Shown here: positions 7,380-16,668 of the stretch, in pieces | Numbering within the stretch: the first letter of the stretch is position 1 | How the letters are laid out: each line of letters starts with the position of its first letter | Source of the DNA: JACPPO01 sp965262505 | GTDB lineage: Bacteria; Acidobacteriota; Vicinamibacteria; Vicinamibacterales; UBA2999 | DNA length: 64,000 nucleotides | NCBI GenBank assembly: GCA_965262505.1 | Contig: CBDHFM010000030.1 | Span: 2,480,001-2,544,000, forward strand | Reading direction: 5' to 3' | Made by a program: the position numbers and the translations under genes | The notes under the pieces: model-generated | Seen by the model: the letters and a program-made list of their open reading frames with translations, nothing else | Told to the model about the DNA's origin: nothing | The model's database searches: none

Positions 7380-8688
7380 TAAGGGCTTGTCAGACAATTA
7401 CTGACTTTTGTGTTCTCGGAGCAGCGGGATGGATCGTGTAGTTCCAGTCGCCGTGAAAGCGATGCCGCTCGAGGCGTACCGTCGCCAGCTGCGCATCGGT
7501 GACGGTGAGGCCACCCGGGTATGGGCCGCGGTCGAGTTCCGACCGAACGCGGAGTCCGGACCGACTGTGCGTCGAGCCAATGAGGCTCACGATCGTGGCC
7601 AAGTCGACGAGTGGGGTGCCGCGCCAATTCATCGCGATGTGCGAGAACACCCGATGCTCGATCTTGTTCCACTTGCTCGTACCCGGCGGAAAGTGACAGA
7701 CCGTGATCACCAAGCCCGTCCGATTGGCCAGACGCGGCAGTTCCCACTTCCACAACCGGAGGCGCGCCCCGTTGCTCCCGCCTGCATCCGCCGTGATCAA
7801 CAGCGACTGGGCTTGTCGATACGCCGGGCGACCCATGTGCTGCCACCAACGCTGGATCGACCGTACCGCGAAGCTCGCGGTGTCGTGATCGATCCCGACA
7901 CGCACCCAGCCTTCGTTGCGATGCAGATCGTAGATGCCATACGGAATGGCCTTCCCGCCCGTGGTGGCGGTGGCCGGGATCACGAAGTCGTGGACCTGTA
8001 CCCGCTGCGGCGTCTTCGCCGGGCGCCAGGTGCGGCCCGCGTTCTTGAACGCGCCGACCAGCTCCTTCTTCTTGGTGTCCACCGAAATCGTCGGCTGCTG
8101 TTGCCGTTGCGCGCGTCGCACGCGCCGGGCGATGTACCGAAACTGCGCGTCCCGATCGACATGCTGGCGGCCCTCACGAGTCTTGGCGTTGCCCTGCAGG
8201 CTGTAGCCCAGTCCGTGCAACAACTCGGCGACCACCGTGTGGCTGACGCGGTGGCCCAGACCGTCGAGCGCCACCGCCAACGTCCGTGCGCTCTGGCACG
8301 TCCACCGCAGCGGCGAGTCGGGATCGCCGGGGGCGGTCGGCTCAACCAACGCATCCAAATCGCGCAGCAGCGTCGCGTCGAGATCGATCGCGCGCTTGCG
8401 GCCGCCGCCCGCCCTTCGCGTCCGGCCGCCCGCGAGCGGCTCGTCCGCCGTCAATTCACGCAAACCGCGCTGGATGGTCGATGTCGCGATACCCGTGGCT
8501 CGGGCGACCAGCGCCGTGCCGCCATAACCGATCGCCTGGGCCTCAGTCGCCGCCCACACCCGGCGCGATCGCTCCGTGAGCACGGGCGCCAGCGCTGCAT
8601 GCTTTGCCCGCAGGGTGGCCACCTCCACGGGCGCAGCGTACTACTCGCCGATCAACAGTACAAGCAGTTATTTCCTTACAGGCTCTTA
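7380..8688 (-). mobile_element. ISAzo13-like insertion sequence
   Basis: The outer ends are imperfect inverted repeats: TAAGGGCTTGTCAGACAATT from the left and TAAGAGCCTGTAAGGAAATA from the right, matching at 18 of 24 positions when extended. The element carries one intact transposase of the Rhodopirellula/ISAzo13 type. TA is found at both extreme ends and could be the target duplication, in which case the element is 2 bases shorter at each side. Its right border forms the stop codon of the lipoprotein gene at 8,686. Confidence 0.75.
7390..8628 (-). CDS. ISAzo13-family transposase
   Basis: The 412-residue transposase appears intact. An N-terminal helix-turn-helix (TALVARATGIATSTIQRGL, about residues 38-56) precedes a DDE catalytic region: the first Asp in TISVDTKKKELVG, the second in LLITADAGGSNGAR, and the Glu in KWNKIEHRVFSHI. 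These motifs match the ISAzo13 (Rhodopirellula transposase) family. The gene fills the element between the inverted repeats. No frameshift was found, so this copy may be active. Confidence 0.88.
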   Translation of the reverse strand: MEVATLRAKHAALAPVLTERSRRVWAATEAQAIGYGGTALVARATGIATSTIQRGLRELTADEPLAGGRTRRAGGGRKRAIDLDATLLRDLDALVEPTAPGDPDSPLRWTCQSARTLAVALDGLGHRVSHTVVAELLHGLGYSLQGNAKTREGRQHVDRDAQFRYIARRVRRAQRQQQPTISVDTKKKELVGAFKNAGRTWRPAKTPQRVQVHDFVIPATATTGGKAIPYGIYDLHRNEGWVRVGIDHDTASFAVRSIQRWWQHMGRPAYRQAQSLLITADAGGSNGARLRLWKWELPRLANRTGLVITVCHFPPGTSKWNKIEHRVFSHIAMNWRGTPLVDLATIVSLIGSTHSRSGLRVRSELDRGPYPGGLTVTDAQLATVRLERHRFHGDWNYTIHPAAPRTQKSVIV

Positions 8689-9675
8689 CTGGAGCGTGAC
8701 GCGCTCGACACTCGGCGGATCCTCGTCCGCAAAGTGTGGATGGACCACGTAGATCTCATCATCGATCACGGCGGCCGTGGTGGCCTGCGTTTCGTAGGTG
8801 CCGATACCGGCGAGCTCGGCCGTGGCCCATTCGTCCGTGCTCGTCAATGCGACGACGCGGTTGTCCGAGTTGCTGACAATGGCCAGGAGGCCATCGGCCG
8901 TCCAGACCATCCCGTCCTGCCCAGGCACCGCCTCCGGGAGCGTCACCTGCGTCGCTCCAGCCGGATCGTCTACGGGTACCTTCCACAGCGTGGCGCCGCC
9001 CGCGACGAGGAGATAGCCGGACGGGTGGTACACGATCCCGTTGAGCCCAAGGCCCTCCATGGGCTCGAATCGAGACAGCACCGACGCCTCGTAGTCCACG
9101 CCGACCCGGTAGATCACGTTCATTCGCGTGTCGGTGACATAGGCCGTTCCGTCGTCCCCAACCGCAACATCATTCGCGAAATATGCGGCGTCGGCTGGCG
9201 CGTCGGGCAGGGCGGCCGCCAGATCCACCATCGCGATCCGTTCGCCGGTTGTGAGGTCATACACACCCAGCTTGGCCTGACCGGTGGCACCGCCTTCGAA
9301 GACCGCGCGGTCGGAATTCGCCACCAGCAAGCGCGCCCGCGGTTCGTCAGCCTCGATGCCGACAGACGAGACCAACTCGGGATCGGTAACGACCGTTGTC
9401 AGGCGACCGTCGTTCTGAATCTGAAAGATCGAGCCCTCGGAAAGCGACCCGGTCAGGAGACGCCTGTTCACGGTGTCGTATTCCACACCTTCCGGAATGA
9501 ACCCTCCCCGCTCTGCGACGATCGTCGCTGGGAGCGGCACAGCTGTCGGTGCCGTGGACGGCGTGGTGGATGCCGTGGTCTCCGGTTCAGCGGCGTCTCT
9601 GGGCGGTTGTGGCTCCGCGGCACAACCTGACAACATCGCACAGGCAAGAACAGTCGCTAGGAACGAGTTACGCAT
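8686..9675 (-). CDS. Secreted lipoprotein with SMP-30/NHL-like beta-propeller
   Basis: From the ATG at 9675 the protein opens with a lipoprotein signal ending in a lipobox (ACAMLSGC), then a Ala/Thr/Pro-rich linker and a repetitive beta-propeller: GFIPEGVEYD, VGDDGTAYVTDTRMNVIYRV, GLGLNGIVYHPSGYLLVAGG, GMVWTADGLLAIVSNSDNRV. This arrangement fits the SMP-30/gluconolactonase or NHL type, periplasmic or outer-membrane anchored. Substrate unknown. The stop TAA (8686-8688) is made by the end of the ISAzo13-like element, so the native last residues have probably been lost or replaced. A plausible minus-strand -10, TATGAT, lies at 9722-9727, with a GGGGAG ribosome site before the start. Confidence 0.8.
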   Translation of the reverse strand: MRNSFLATVLACAMLSGCAAEPQPPRDAAEPETTASTTPSTAPTAVPLPATIVAERGGFIPEGVEYDTVNRRLLTGSLSEGSIFQIQNDGRLTTVVTDPELVSSVGIEADEPRARLLVANSDRAVFEGGATGQAKLGVYDLTTGERIAMVDLAAALPDAPADAAYFANDVAVGDDGTAYVTDTRMNVIYRVGVDYEASVLSRFEPMEGLGLNGIVYHPSGYLLVAGGATLWKVPVDDPAGATQVTLPEAVPGQDGMVWTADGLLAIVSNSDNRVVALTSTDEWATAELAGIGTYETQATTAAVIDDEIYVVHPHFADEDPPSVERVTLQ

Positions 9676-9795
9676 GGCAAGGCTCCCCGGAAACCGAGTA
9701 ATCGAGGCGTCACGCTGGACATCATAGATCGCGGCGTCGAAACGCGGCGGCGGCCAGGCGGTTGTATAGTGGCGATCGCAGGAAGGGAGGCACAC

Positions 9796-10116
9796 ATGCC
9801 GAAGTATCTAATCATGGCCTCGTACACAGCCGAGGGGGCCAAGGGCCTGCTCAAGGACGGCGGGTCCAAGCGGCGACAGGCGGTCGAAGCGGCCGTCAAG
9901 AGCATCGGAGGCAAGGTCGAGTCGATGTATTTTGCCTTCGGAAAGCACGATGCCTATGTGGTCATCGACGCGCCCGACAACGCGACGGTCGCGGCGATGT
10001 CCCTGGCCGTCGGCGCCAGCGGCGCCGTGCAGACGAAAACCGTCGTGCTGCTGACCCCGGAGGAAATGGACCAGGCCACAAAGAAGAGCACTAACTATCA
10101 GCCGCCCGGCCGGTAA
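9796..10116 (+). CDS. GYD-domain small protein
   Basis: A protein of 106 residues starting MPKYLIMASYTAEGAKGLLK, with a good ribosome site (GGAAGGGAGG) 6 bases upstream. The pattern YLIMASYTAEGAKGL ... AAVKSIGGKVESMYFAFGKHDAYVVIDAPDN ... GAVQTKTVVLLTPEE is that of GYD-domain proteins, compact ferredoxin-like folds of unknown function often met near metabolic genes. It stands alone, divergent from the lipoprotein gene, and a TATAGT box at 9765-9770 is a candidate -10. Confidence 0.8.
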   Translation: MPKYLIMASYTAEGAKGLLKDGGSKRRQAVEAAVKSIGGKVESMYFAFGKHDAYVVIDAPDNATVAAMSLAVGASGAVQTKTVVLLTPEEMDQATKKSTNYQPPGR

Positions 10117-10300
10117 GAACGGGCGGCGGCGCGTGTGGGGACCGGCTTGTCACAGTGTGGCGGCCGGCCCGTAGGCTGCCGCAGCGGTCGGCGTCTCGTG
10201 CAGCGAAGCGTCGAAACATGCCGATGATCGTCAGCGGTGAAAATGCTGGGCGGCTCAGGGGATCAGCGAGGTTGAGCGCGGGTGAGAGCACGGCGCGGGT

Positions 10301-10693
10301 CTACTTCAGTAACCGCGCATCGAAGGGGAGTGGCAGGAGCTCACTGAGCGTGTAGCGGCCTGTTTCGCGGCGCAGGTTGGCGAGGATCACCTCGAGGTCG
10401 CCGCCGAACTCCCACAAGATCTGACGGCACGGCCCGCAGGGTGGCACCGGGGCCTTCGTGCCGGCGACGATGGCAATGCGGCGGAATGCGCGGTGTCCTT
10501 CCGAAAGCGCCTTGAACATCGCGACGCGCTCGGCGCAGATGGTGAGCCCGCGTGTTGCATTCTCGATGTTGCAGCCGGTGACGATCGTTCCGTCCGCTGT
10601 CTCGAGCGCCGCGCCCACCTTGAAGTTCGAGAACTCGGCGCGCGCGAACGCCCTGGCGTCACGTGCCGCGGATACGAGGTCAGAGCCGCTCAA
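10301..10693 (-). CDS. cdd: Cytidine deaminase
   Basis: Cytidine deaminase converts (deoxy)cytidine to (deoxy)uridine. I place the start at a TTG (10693), which gives the usual length of 130 residues and a 14-base overlap with the upstream phosphorylase gene; no ATG fits better. Zinc ligands and the catalytic Glu are visible: CAE at about 53-55 and PCGPC at 85-89. The N-terminal FSNFKVGAALET and NIENATRGLTICAER are family hallmarks. It is the last gene of a three-gene nucleoside salvage operon with a purine and a pyrimidine phosphorylase. Confidence 0.92.
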   Translation of the reverse strand: MSGSDLVSAARDARAFARAEFSNFKVGAALETADGTIVTGCNIENATRGLTICAERVAMFKALSEGHRAFRRIAIVAGTKAPVPPCGPCRQILWEFGGDLEVILANLRRETGRYTLSELLPLPFDARLLK

Positions 10694-11507
10694 TGATGCC
10701 CTCCAGTAGCGTCGTGAACGTTCCCCGGACGCGCCGCGTCGTCTCCAGCACGTCGTCGTGGTTGAGTGGTTCGGGCAGAACGCCCGCCGCCATATTCGTG
10801 ATGCATGACAGCCCAAGTACTTCGAGGCCCATGTGCCGTGCCGCGAGCGCCTCGGGGACCGTCGACATGCCGACCGCGTCCGCGCCGATCGTACGGAGAT
10901 AGCGGATCTCAGCCGGCGTCTCGTAACTCGGACCGAGGAGGGCCGCATACACGCCATGGGTTACGGACAGGCCCCTGGCCGCCGCTGCCTCGTCCGCGAT
11001 GCCACGCAGCCGCGTCGAGTAGACCTCGGTCATGTCGGGAAACCGCGGCCCGAAGCGATCATCGTTTTCACCGGCGAGCGGGTTCGCCCCGAGCAGGTTG
11101 ATATGGTCGTCGATGATCATCAGCGCGCCCCGGGAGAAGCCGGTGTTGACACCACCCGCGGCGTTCGTCAGGACGAGCTGCCGCGCGCCGAGGCGTCCCA
11201 TGACCCGCGTGGCGAACGCCACGGCGTCTGGAGGGTGACCTTCATACGCGTGCACTCGCCCCACCAGTGCCGCGACGCGCTTGCCGGCGGACGTGCCCAC
11301 GACGAGGCGGCCGGGATGGCCGGCGACCGTGGAAACGGGCCAATGCGGCACCTCGGCATACGGCACCGCGACAGCACCAGTCAAAGTAGCCGCGAACTCA
11401 CCAAGCCCGGACCCGAGAATCAGTGCCAGCTCCGGCACGTTGCCGCAACGCCGACCGATGACCTCCGCGGCGGCCTCGACCCGTTCGAACAGTCCGGTCC
11501 CGCCCAT
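10680..11507 (-). CDS. Purine nucleoside phosphorylase (trimeric PNP/MTAP family)
   Basis: The 275-residue protein has the family-2 PNP motifs: the phosphate site ILGSGLGEFA near residue 30, TNAAGGVNTGFSRGALMIIDDHINL in the middle, and GADAVGMSTVPEALAARHMG near the base-binding region. These enzymes split purine nucleosides with phosphate to base and ribose 1-phosphate. The Asn of TNAAGG and the later Asn in SCITNMAAG are typical of guanosine/inosine-preferring enzymes, so a methylthioadenosine preference is less likely. Gene order pdp-pnp-cdd with 12-base and overlapping junctions indicates one transcript. Confidence 0.92.
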   Translation of the reverse strand: MGGTGLFERVEAAAEVIGRRCGNVPELALILGSGLGEFAATLTGAVAVPYAEVPHWPVSTVAGHPGRLVVGTSAGKRVAALVGRVHAYEGHPPDAVAFATRVMGRLGARQLVLTNAAGGVNTGFSRGALMIIDDHINLLGANPLAGENDDRFGPRFPDMTEVYSTRLRGIADEAAAARGLSVTHGVYAALLGPSYETPAEIRYLRTIGADAVGMSTVPEALAARHMGLEVLGLSCITNMAAGVLPEPLNHDDVLETTRRVRGTFTTLLEGIIERL

Positions 11508-11519
11508 CAGATCGACATC

Positions 11520-12821
11520 CTATGCGACGGTGCCGAGCACAAGTGGCCTCTGGAGCACCGGCCGAGCGGCGAGGCGGACCGCGGCATGGGCCAGCGCCGA
11601 CGCCTCCCCCAGTCTGCGGTCGTCGTTGTACAGCAGTTCCAGGATCGTGTCTCCGGCACGGACCCAGTCGCCCGGCTTTTTCGCGATGAGCACTCCGGCG
11701 CCATGGTCGATCCGATCCTCGATCCGCTGCCGGCCCGCGCCGAGCGCCATCGAGGCGCGGCCGACCAGGTCGGCCCGCAGTCCGGCTACATGGCCATCCG
11801 TGTCGGCGACGATGGCGTGCCGGCGAACGGCACGTGGCAGCCGTTCGTAATCCGAGAGGACGCGCACGTCGCCGCCCTGCCACTCAACCATCGCCCGCAT
11901 CTTCTCCAGGGCCGTGCCCGAGGCAAGCGCGCGGCGAACGGCCGGCTCGGCGTCCGACTCCCCGTAGCGGCCCGAGACCACCAGCACCCGCGATGCCAGC
12001 GCCACGACCAGCGCGTTGATGTCGTCGGGGCCCCGCCCCTTCAGGGTCTCGACGCATTCGATGATTTCCAGGGCGTTGCCTACCGCGCGGCCGAGCGGCG
12101 CATCCATGTGGGTGATGAACGCCTCGGTGCGAAGTCCTGCCTGCGACCCGATCCAGACCATGAGCCGCGCCAGTTCCCGCGCGTCGGCTTCTAACTCCAT
12201 GAAGGCGCCGTGCCCGCACTTGACGTCGAGCACCAGCGCACTGCCGCCTTCAGCCAGCTTCTTGCTCATGACCGACGCGGCGATGAGCGGAATGCTCGGC
12301 ACCGTCGCCGTCACGTCTCGCAGCGCGTACAGCTTCCTATCGGCGGGCACCAGCGCTGCCGTCTGTCCCACGATGCTCGTCCCCACTTCGGCGAGCATGC
12401 GGGTGAACTCGTCAATCGACAGATTGACGCGGAAACCAGGGATGGCCTCGAGCTTGTCGAGCGTACCGCCGGTATGACCGAGCCCTCGTCCTGACGTCTT
12501 CGGCAGGACCACCCCGCAGGCGGCGACGACGGGGGCGAGCACGATTGAGACTTTGTCGCCCACGCCGCCGGTGCTGTGCTTGCCGACCTTGGGTCCGGGA
12601 ATGTCTGCAAGGTTGACCTGGTCTCCCGACCGCACCATCGCGTCGGTCAGCCAGGCCGTCTCCTGGTCGGACATACCGCGAAGCACAATGGCCATGAGCA
12701 GGGCGGAGGCTTGGTAGTCGGGAATGTCCGCGGCGCTGACGCCGCGGACGAACGCATCGAGGTCCTCGCGTGAAAGCGCTGAGCCGTCGCGCTTTTTCGC
12801 GATCACGTCGACAAAACTCAT
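11520..12821 (-). CDS. Pyrimidine-nucleoside/thymidine phosphorylase
   Basis: From the ATG at 12821 the protein is 433 residues, the usual length. It shows KHSTGGVGDK at about 80-90 (phosphate site), KTSGRGLGHTGGTLDKLE at about 105-122, the family signature, and a C-terminal biotinyl-like region (AGDTILELLYNDD). It splits thymidine or uridine with phosphate. It is the first gene of the nucleoside salvage operon, upstream of the purine phosphorylase and cytidine deaminase. The leader is very short: a TATACT box on the minus strand (12834-12839) leaves about 12 bases before the ATG. The symbol could be pdp or deoA; specificity is not decided here. Confidence 0.93.
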   Translation of the reverse strand: MSFVDVIAKKRDGSALSREDLDAFVRGVSAADIPDYQASALLMAIVLRGMSDQETAWLTDAMVRSGDQVNLADIPGPKVGKHSTGGVGDKVSIVLAPVVAACGVVLPKTSGRGLGHTGGTLDKLEAIPGFRVNLSIDEFTRMLAEVGTSIVGQTAALVPADRKLYALRDVTATVPSIPLIAASVMSKKLAEGGSALVLDVKCGHGAFMELEADARELARLMVWIGSQAGLRTEAFITHMDAPLGRAVGNALEIIECVETLKGRGPDDINALVVALASRVLVVSGRYGESDAEPAVRRALASGTALEKMRAMVEWQGGDVRVLSDYERLPRAVRRHAIVADTDGHVAGLRADLVGRASMALGAGRQRIEDRIDHGAGVLIAKKPGDWVRAGDTILELLYNDDRRLGEASALAHAAVRLAARPVLQRPLVLGTVA

Positions 12822-12833
12822 GAGGGAACGCTT

Positions 12834-12841
12834 AGTATAAT
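12834..12841. promoter_or_regulatory. Overlapping divergent -10 boxes
   Basis: AGTATAAT gives a -10 on the plus strand (TATAAT, 12836-12841) for the HEAT-repeat gene at 12853, and on the minus strand TATACT (12839 down to 12834) for the pyrimidine phosphorylase gene at 12821. Each start codon lies only about 12 bases away, so both transcripts would have almost no leader. Competition between the two polymerases is likely if both are used. Confidence 0.5.
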
Positions 12842-12852
12842 CAACCACGCCG

Positions 12853-15099
12853 ATGTCCCAGCCGCCGGCCACCAGCCCGATGTCCGCTGAGCGGACCGCG
12901 GTTCTCGCGGAGTTCGCGCGAGTGTGCAGAACCGCTGCACGGTCCGTGTCCCTCTACCCGGCGACGCACCCGTCCATTCAGGCGTCACTGTCGCGCATCG
13001 CGGCGGCGGCCGACCGCCTTGTTCCGGCGGGGGCAGTCACGCTCGTCGTGTTGCCCGACACGCTGGTTATCGACGGTGAAGCGCCGGCGCGCGCCGATCA
13101 GGCCGTCGGCGAGCTCGCCGGGCTCATGCACCACCGCCTGGTCGCGGCGATACGCGTCGAGCGAGGTGCCGATGCGCTCGACTGGCACGCCCTGCTGCTG
13201 CTGCTCGCGCGCGCGCCCGAAGAACTCCTGGCTGAGGGCGGCATTGCCAAGGCGTGGGCCGTCTCGGGCCGCAGCCACTTCGAGATCCAGGAGATCGACT
13301 ACGCCGAGGTCCTGCGCGAACGCTTCGGCGGCGCCGCGGCCGACTGAGACCAGATCATCAACTTCTGCCTCCAGGGAGGGGACGCGCCACTCGACGAGGG
13401 CGCACTGTCCGCACTCCTCGGTACGCTGGGCGACCCATCGCAGTTTGGCGACCTTCTTGAGCGGATACAGAGCGATGAAACCGGAGGGGACACCACGGTC
13501 AGCGCCCGGGCGGCCGCGATGCTCCGGATCATCCAGAAAATGCTCGACGCGACCTCGCAGTGGCCGAAGGCCCAGGGGGAGGACGTCGTCCTTCAGACGG
13601 CCGCGGACTCGACGTCACGGCTGACGCCGGAGATGTTGCTCTCTCTGATCGATCGCATACGGTCGACCGGAGACGAGCAGTCGCAGCTCGCGGAGGCTGT
13701 CGTCGACCGGATCACGGATGATACGGTCGCCTCGTTCGTTGCGCGGTCGGTCGAGAAAACAGGCGGCGCCTCGGAGCGGCTGGCGCAGGCCCTCGAGGCG
13801 CTCGTACCGGAAGCCGACCGGAAGGAGCGCCTCCTCGACCTTGCGAAACAGGAGGCGGAAAAAAGCAGCCTCGGCCAGAAGAAGGGGTTCGAGGACCTCT
13901 GGCAATCTGCCGCAACCATGCTGACGTCGTACTCGGACGAAACGTACGTCTCGTCCGAGTACGCACGCGAGCTATCTGGCTCGAAGGCGCAGGCCGCTGA
14001 CGTCGAGCGCGTGTCTGATGACCCCCGCGAACGCGTTCAGGGTTGGCTGGCGACCGTGTCCGATGACGCGGTGCGGCAGCTCGACCTGGAACTGCTTCAG
14101 GGCCTTCTGCAAGTTGAGCACGACCCGTCGTCATGGCACGACATCGCGCGGCTTGCGGTCGCCGACATCGAGCAGCTGACGCAGGCTGGTGAGCTTCAGG
14201 AGGCTCACGCGCTCCTGTTCGCCATCGTGCGCGAGACCACGGCCGACGGCCGGGAAGCCTTGCGCTCGGCAGCCGAATCAGCGATCGACACGCTCGCCGC
14301 CGGACCGCTGGCGCGCCACACCGTGAGGCACCTGCGCACGGTCGATGACGAAGGCGTGGAGCCCCTCAGTCGTCTCTGCCGCACGGTCGGCACGCGGATG
14401 ATCGGGCCGCTGGCCGACGTGCTGATACAGGAGAAGGACGCCCGCACGATCACACGACTGAGGGACCTGCTGTTCGGGTTTGGCTCTGCCGGACGTGAAG
14501 CGGTCGAGCGACTGAAACGGTCCCCGAATCCGGCGGTGCGCCGGACGGCCATCGACATGCTCCGCATGTTCGGAGGGGAGAATGCGCTGGCCGAGCTGGC
14601 GACGATGCTCGAGGATCAGGACCCGCAGGTGCGGCGGGACGCGATCCGGGCCATCGCGCAAATGGGCAGCGACGAGGCGTTCGCCGTGTTGCAGGGCGCC
14701 CTGATGGCCGGAACCGCGTTGAGCGGAACGATTCCTCAGCAGTTGATCAGCCTCCGTGAGGAAAGCACGGTGCCCGTGCTCTGCTACGTCCTCAATCATT
14801 CGGTGGCGCGTGGACGACTGATCGAGGTTCACACGCAGATCATCGAGGCGCTCGGCTCGCTGGGCCCTCATGCGGAGTCGACCCAGGCGCTACGGACCGC
14901 GCTGTATCGCGGCGACTGGTGGGCTTCCATCCGGACGGCCACGATGCGCCGGGCGGCGGTGCTGGCGCTCAGGCGCGTCGGGTCGCCCGAGGCGCGGGCC
15001 GTTCTCGAGGAGGCGAGGCGACAAGGGAGCCGTGGCGTCCGGAACGCCGCGCGAGCGCTGGCCAGGCCGGGGCCTCGCCGGGAGCAGAAGCGCGTATGA
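12853..15099 (+). pseudogene. HEAT-repeat protein interrupted by an in-frame TGA
   Basis: Two open segments in the same frame, 12853-13347 and 13348-15099, are separated only by a TGA at 13345-13347. The sequence reads straight through: ERFGGAAAD, stop, DQIINFCLQGGD. A single TGG-to-TGA change (a tryptophan is plausible there) would explain it. The whole would be about 748 residues: an N-terminal domain (about 1-165) of the same kind as in the next gene, a helical middle, and C-terminal HEAT-like repeats (for example NPAVRRTAIDMLRMFGGENA, DPQVRRDAIRAIAQMGSDEA). It overlaps the HD-GYP gene by four bases, so they are coupled. An assembly error, readthrough or a real nonsense mutation cannot be told apart here. 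Confidence 0.8.
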
Positions 15100-16469
15100 G
15101 CTCGATACCCCGCGCGCAACTCGCCGACGATCTGCTGCGTCGCCTTGCGGCAGCGCTCCGCAGCGTTCAGCTGTACGCACCAGGTCACCCCCTTGTCGCC
15201 CGCAGTATCGCGACGCTCGCCGAAACACTGGCGCTCATCCACTCGACATCGCCGTCGATCGCGATCGGGATCGTGGGCGAGGAGCTCGTCGTCGGAGACA
15301 TCCCGGTACCACGCGCTGCCGAGAGCATGGGCAAGATAAAGCGGCAGCTGCAGGATGTGGGTATCGAGCGAATCGTGATTGACCAGGGGGTTCAGCCCAC
15401 CGAACTCACGCAGCTCGTCCAGACGATTGGAGCGGCCGGCGCCACTCAGGAGTCTACCGCCAGCCTCTCGCAGCTGAAGCACATCCGTGTCGGCCGGCTG
15501 CAGGTCGAAGACAAGGGCGACGGTGAGGGCGAGACCGCGTTGGTCAAGATGGATGCCTACCGGCGCCTCTACAGCGACGCCGTGGCGGTGGCGGGAACGC
15601 TCTGGGACAGCGCGAAGCTGGACGGGAAGCCGGACCCGGATGCCGGACGCGGCATCGTCGATTCGCTCGCGCAGGAAGTCTCGCAGAACCGGACCGCACT
15701 GCTCGCGCTGACGGCGCTGAAGGATTACGACAGCTACACCTTCACCCACATGGTGAACGTGTCGATTCTGACGATGGGGCAGGCGCGCGGCCTTGGCATC
15801 GAGGGAACGCTCCTGCGCGAGATCGGGCTCTCAGCCCTCCTGCACGACATCGGCAAGGTGAAGACGCCGGCGGAGATTCTGAACAAGGCGGAAAAGCTCA
15901 CCGACCAGGAGTTCGACATCCTCCGGCGTCATCCCGTGGAGGGCGCCGAGATCCTGAAGCAAACGCCGGACATTCCGGCGCTGGCGCCGGTGGTGGCCTT
16001 CGAACACCACCTGCGCCTGGATGGAACGGGATACCCGTTTGGACTATCGCGCCAGACTCTCAACCTCGGCACGATGATCTGCGGGGTCGCGGACGTCTAC
16101 GACGCCATGCGGTCGCAGCGCGTCTACCAGGAGGCCTTTCCGACGGACCGCATCCTGGCTGTGCTGCAGCGCAACGACGGCAAGCAATTCGATCAGAATC
16201 TGGTCCGACGATTCGTGCAGCTGATCGGCATCTATCCCGTCGGCAATCTGGTGCGCCTGGACACGGAAGAGGTTGCGGTCGTGGTGAAGGCCCACGCGCC
16301 GGATCCGTACCGCCCGCGCGTGCGCCTGCTGCTGGACCGCACCGGCGCCAGCGTGTCGGGGACACGCGAGCTCAACCTGTGGGAGGCCGGCGAGGGAGGA
16401 CCGCAGTCGATCCAGGCGCCGCTCGATCCCGCCGACTACGATATCGACCCACTTACCTACCTGGAATGA
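15096..16469 (+). CDS. HD-GYP domain phosphodiesterase-like protein
   Basis: The ATG at 15096 overlaps the preceding stop (ATGA). The 457-residue protein has an N-terminal alpha/beta domain (about 1-130; SVQLYAPGHPLVARSI ... GEELVVGDIPVPR) shared with the upstream HEAT protein. An HD-GYP domain spans about 200-370, with HDIGK at about 250, EHHLRLDGTGYP ending near 314 and CGVADVYDAMRSQR after it. HD-GYP enzymes cleave cyclic di-GMP, and the HD and GYP residues are all present. The C-terminal 60 residues resemble a small barrel. Pairing with the HEAT-repeat protein suggests a regulatory module; the broken GGDEF protein at 27.4 kb is the only other c-di-GMP gene here. Confidence 0.87.
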   Translation: MSSIPRAQLADDLLRRLAAALRSVQLYAPGHPLVARSIATLAETLALIHSTSPSIAIGIVGEELVVGDIPVPRAAESMGKIKRQLQDVGIERIVIDQGVQPTELTQLVQTIGAAGATQESTASLSQLKHIRVGRLQVEDKGDGEGETALVKMDAYRRLYSDAVAVAGTLWDSAKLDGKPDPDAGRGIVDSLAQEVSQNRTALLALTALKDYDSYTFTHMVNVSILTMGQARGLGIEGTLLREIGLSALLHDIGKVKTPAEILNKAEKLTDQEFDILRRHPVEGAEILKQTPDIPALAPVVAFEHHLRLDGTGYPFGLSRQTLNLGTMICGVADVYDAMRSQRVYQEAFPTDRILAVLQRNDGKQFDQNLVRRFVQLIGIYPVGNLVRLDTEEVAVVVKAHAPDPYRPRVRLLLDRTGASVSGTRELNLWEAGEGGPQSIQAPLDPADYDIDPLTYLE

Positions 16470-16668
16470 ACGGACTCGGAGTTGGCCTCACGACAGTCCA
16501 GCCGCGTCCAACAACTTCCACAATAGCCAATATATTCATTTTTGTTCCGGCTATTCGTGGTCCAGCGACGGTCAAATCGGGACGGCAGCCTCCTTGCCCG
16601 TCACAGACGTATGGACGATGACTTTCTGAGGCGATCATGTGAAACTGCAATCATTTTTGGGAGGCACC

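Noticed and set aside
7408..9630. Very long plus-strand open frame of 740 codons
   Set aside because: It is antisense to the ISAzo13-like transposase and the lipoprotein gene, both with clear motifs. Its composition (Arg, His and Asp rich) is that of a GC-rich shadow frame.
10833..12194. Plus-strand open frame of 453 codons
   Set aside because: It is antisense to the purine and pyrimidine phosphorylase genes and shows no family motif.
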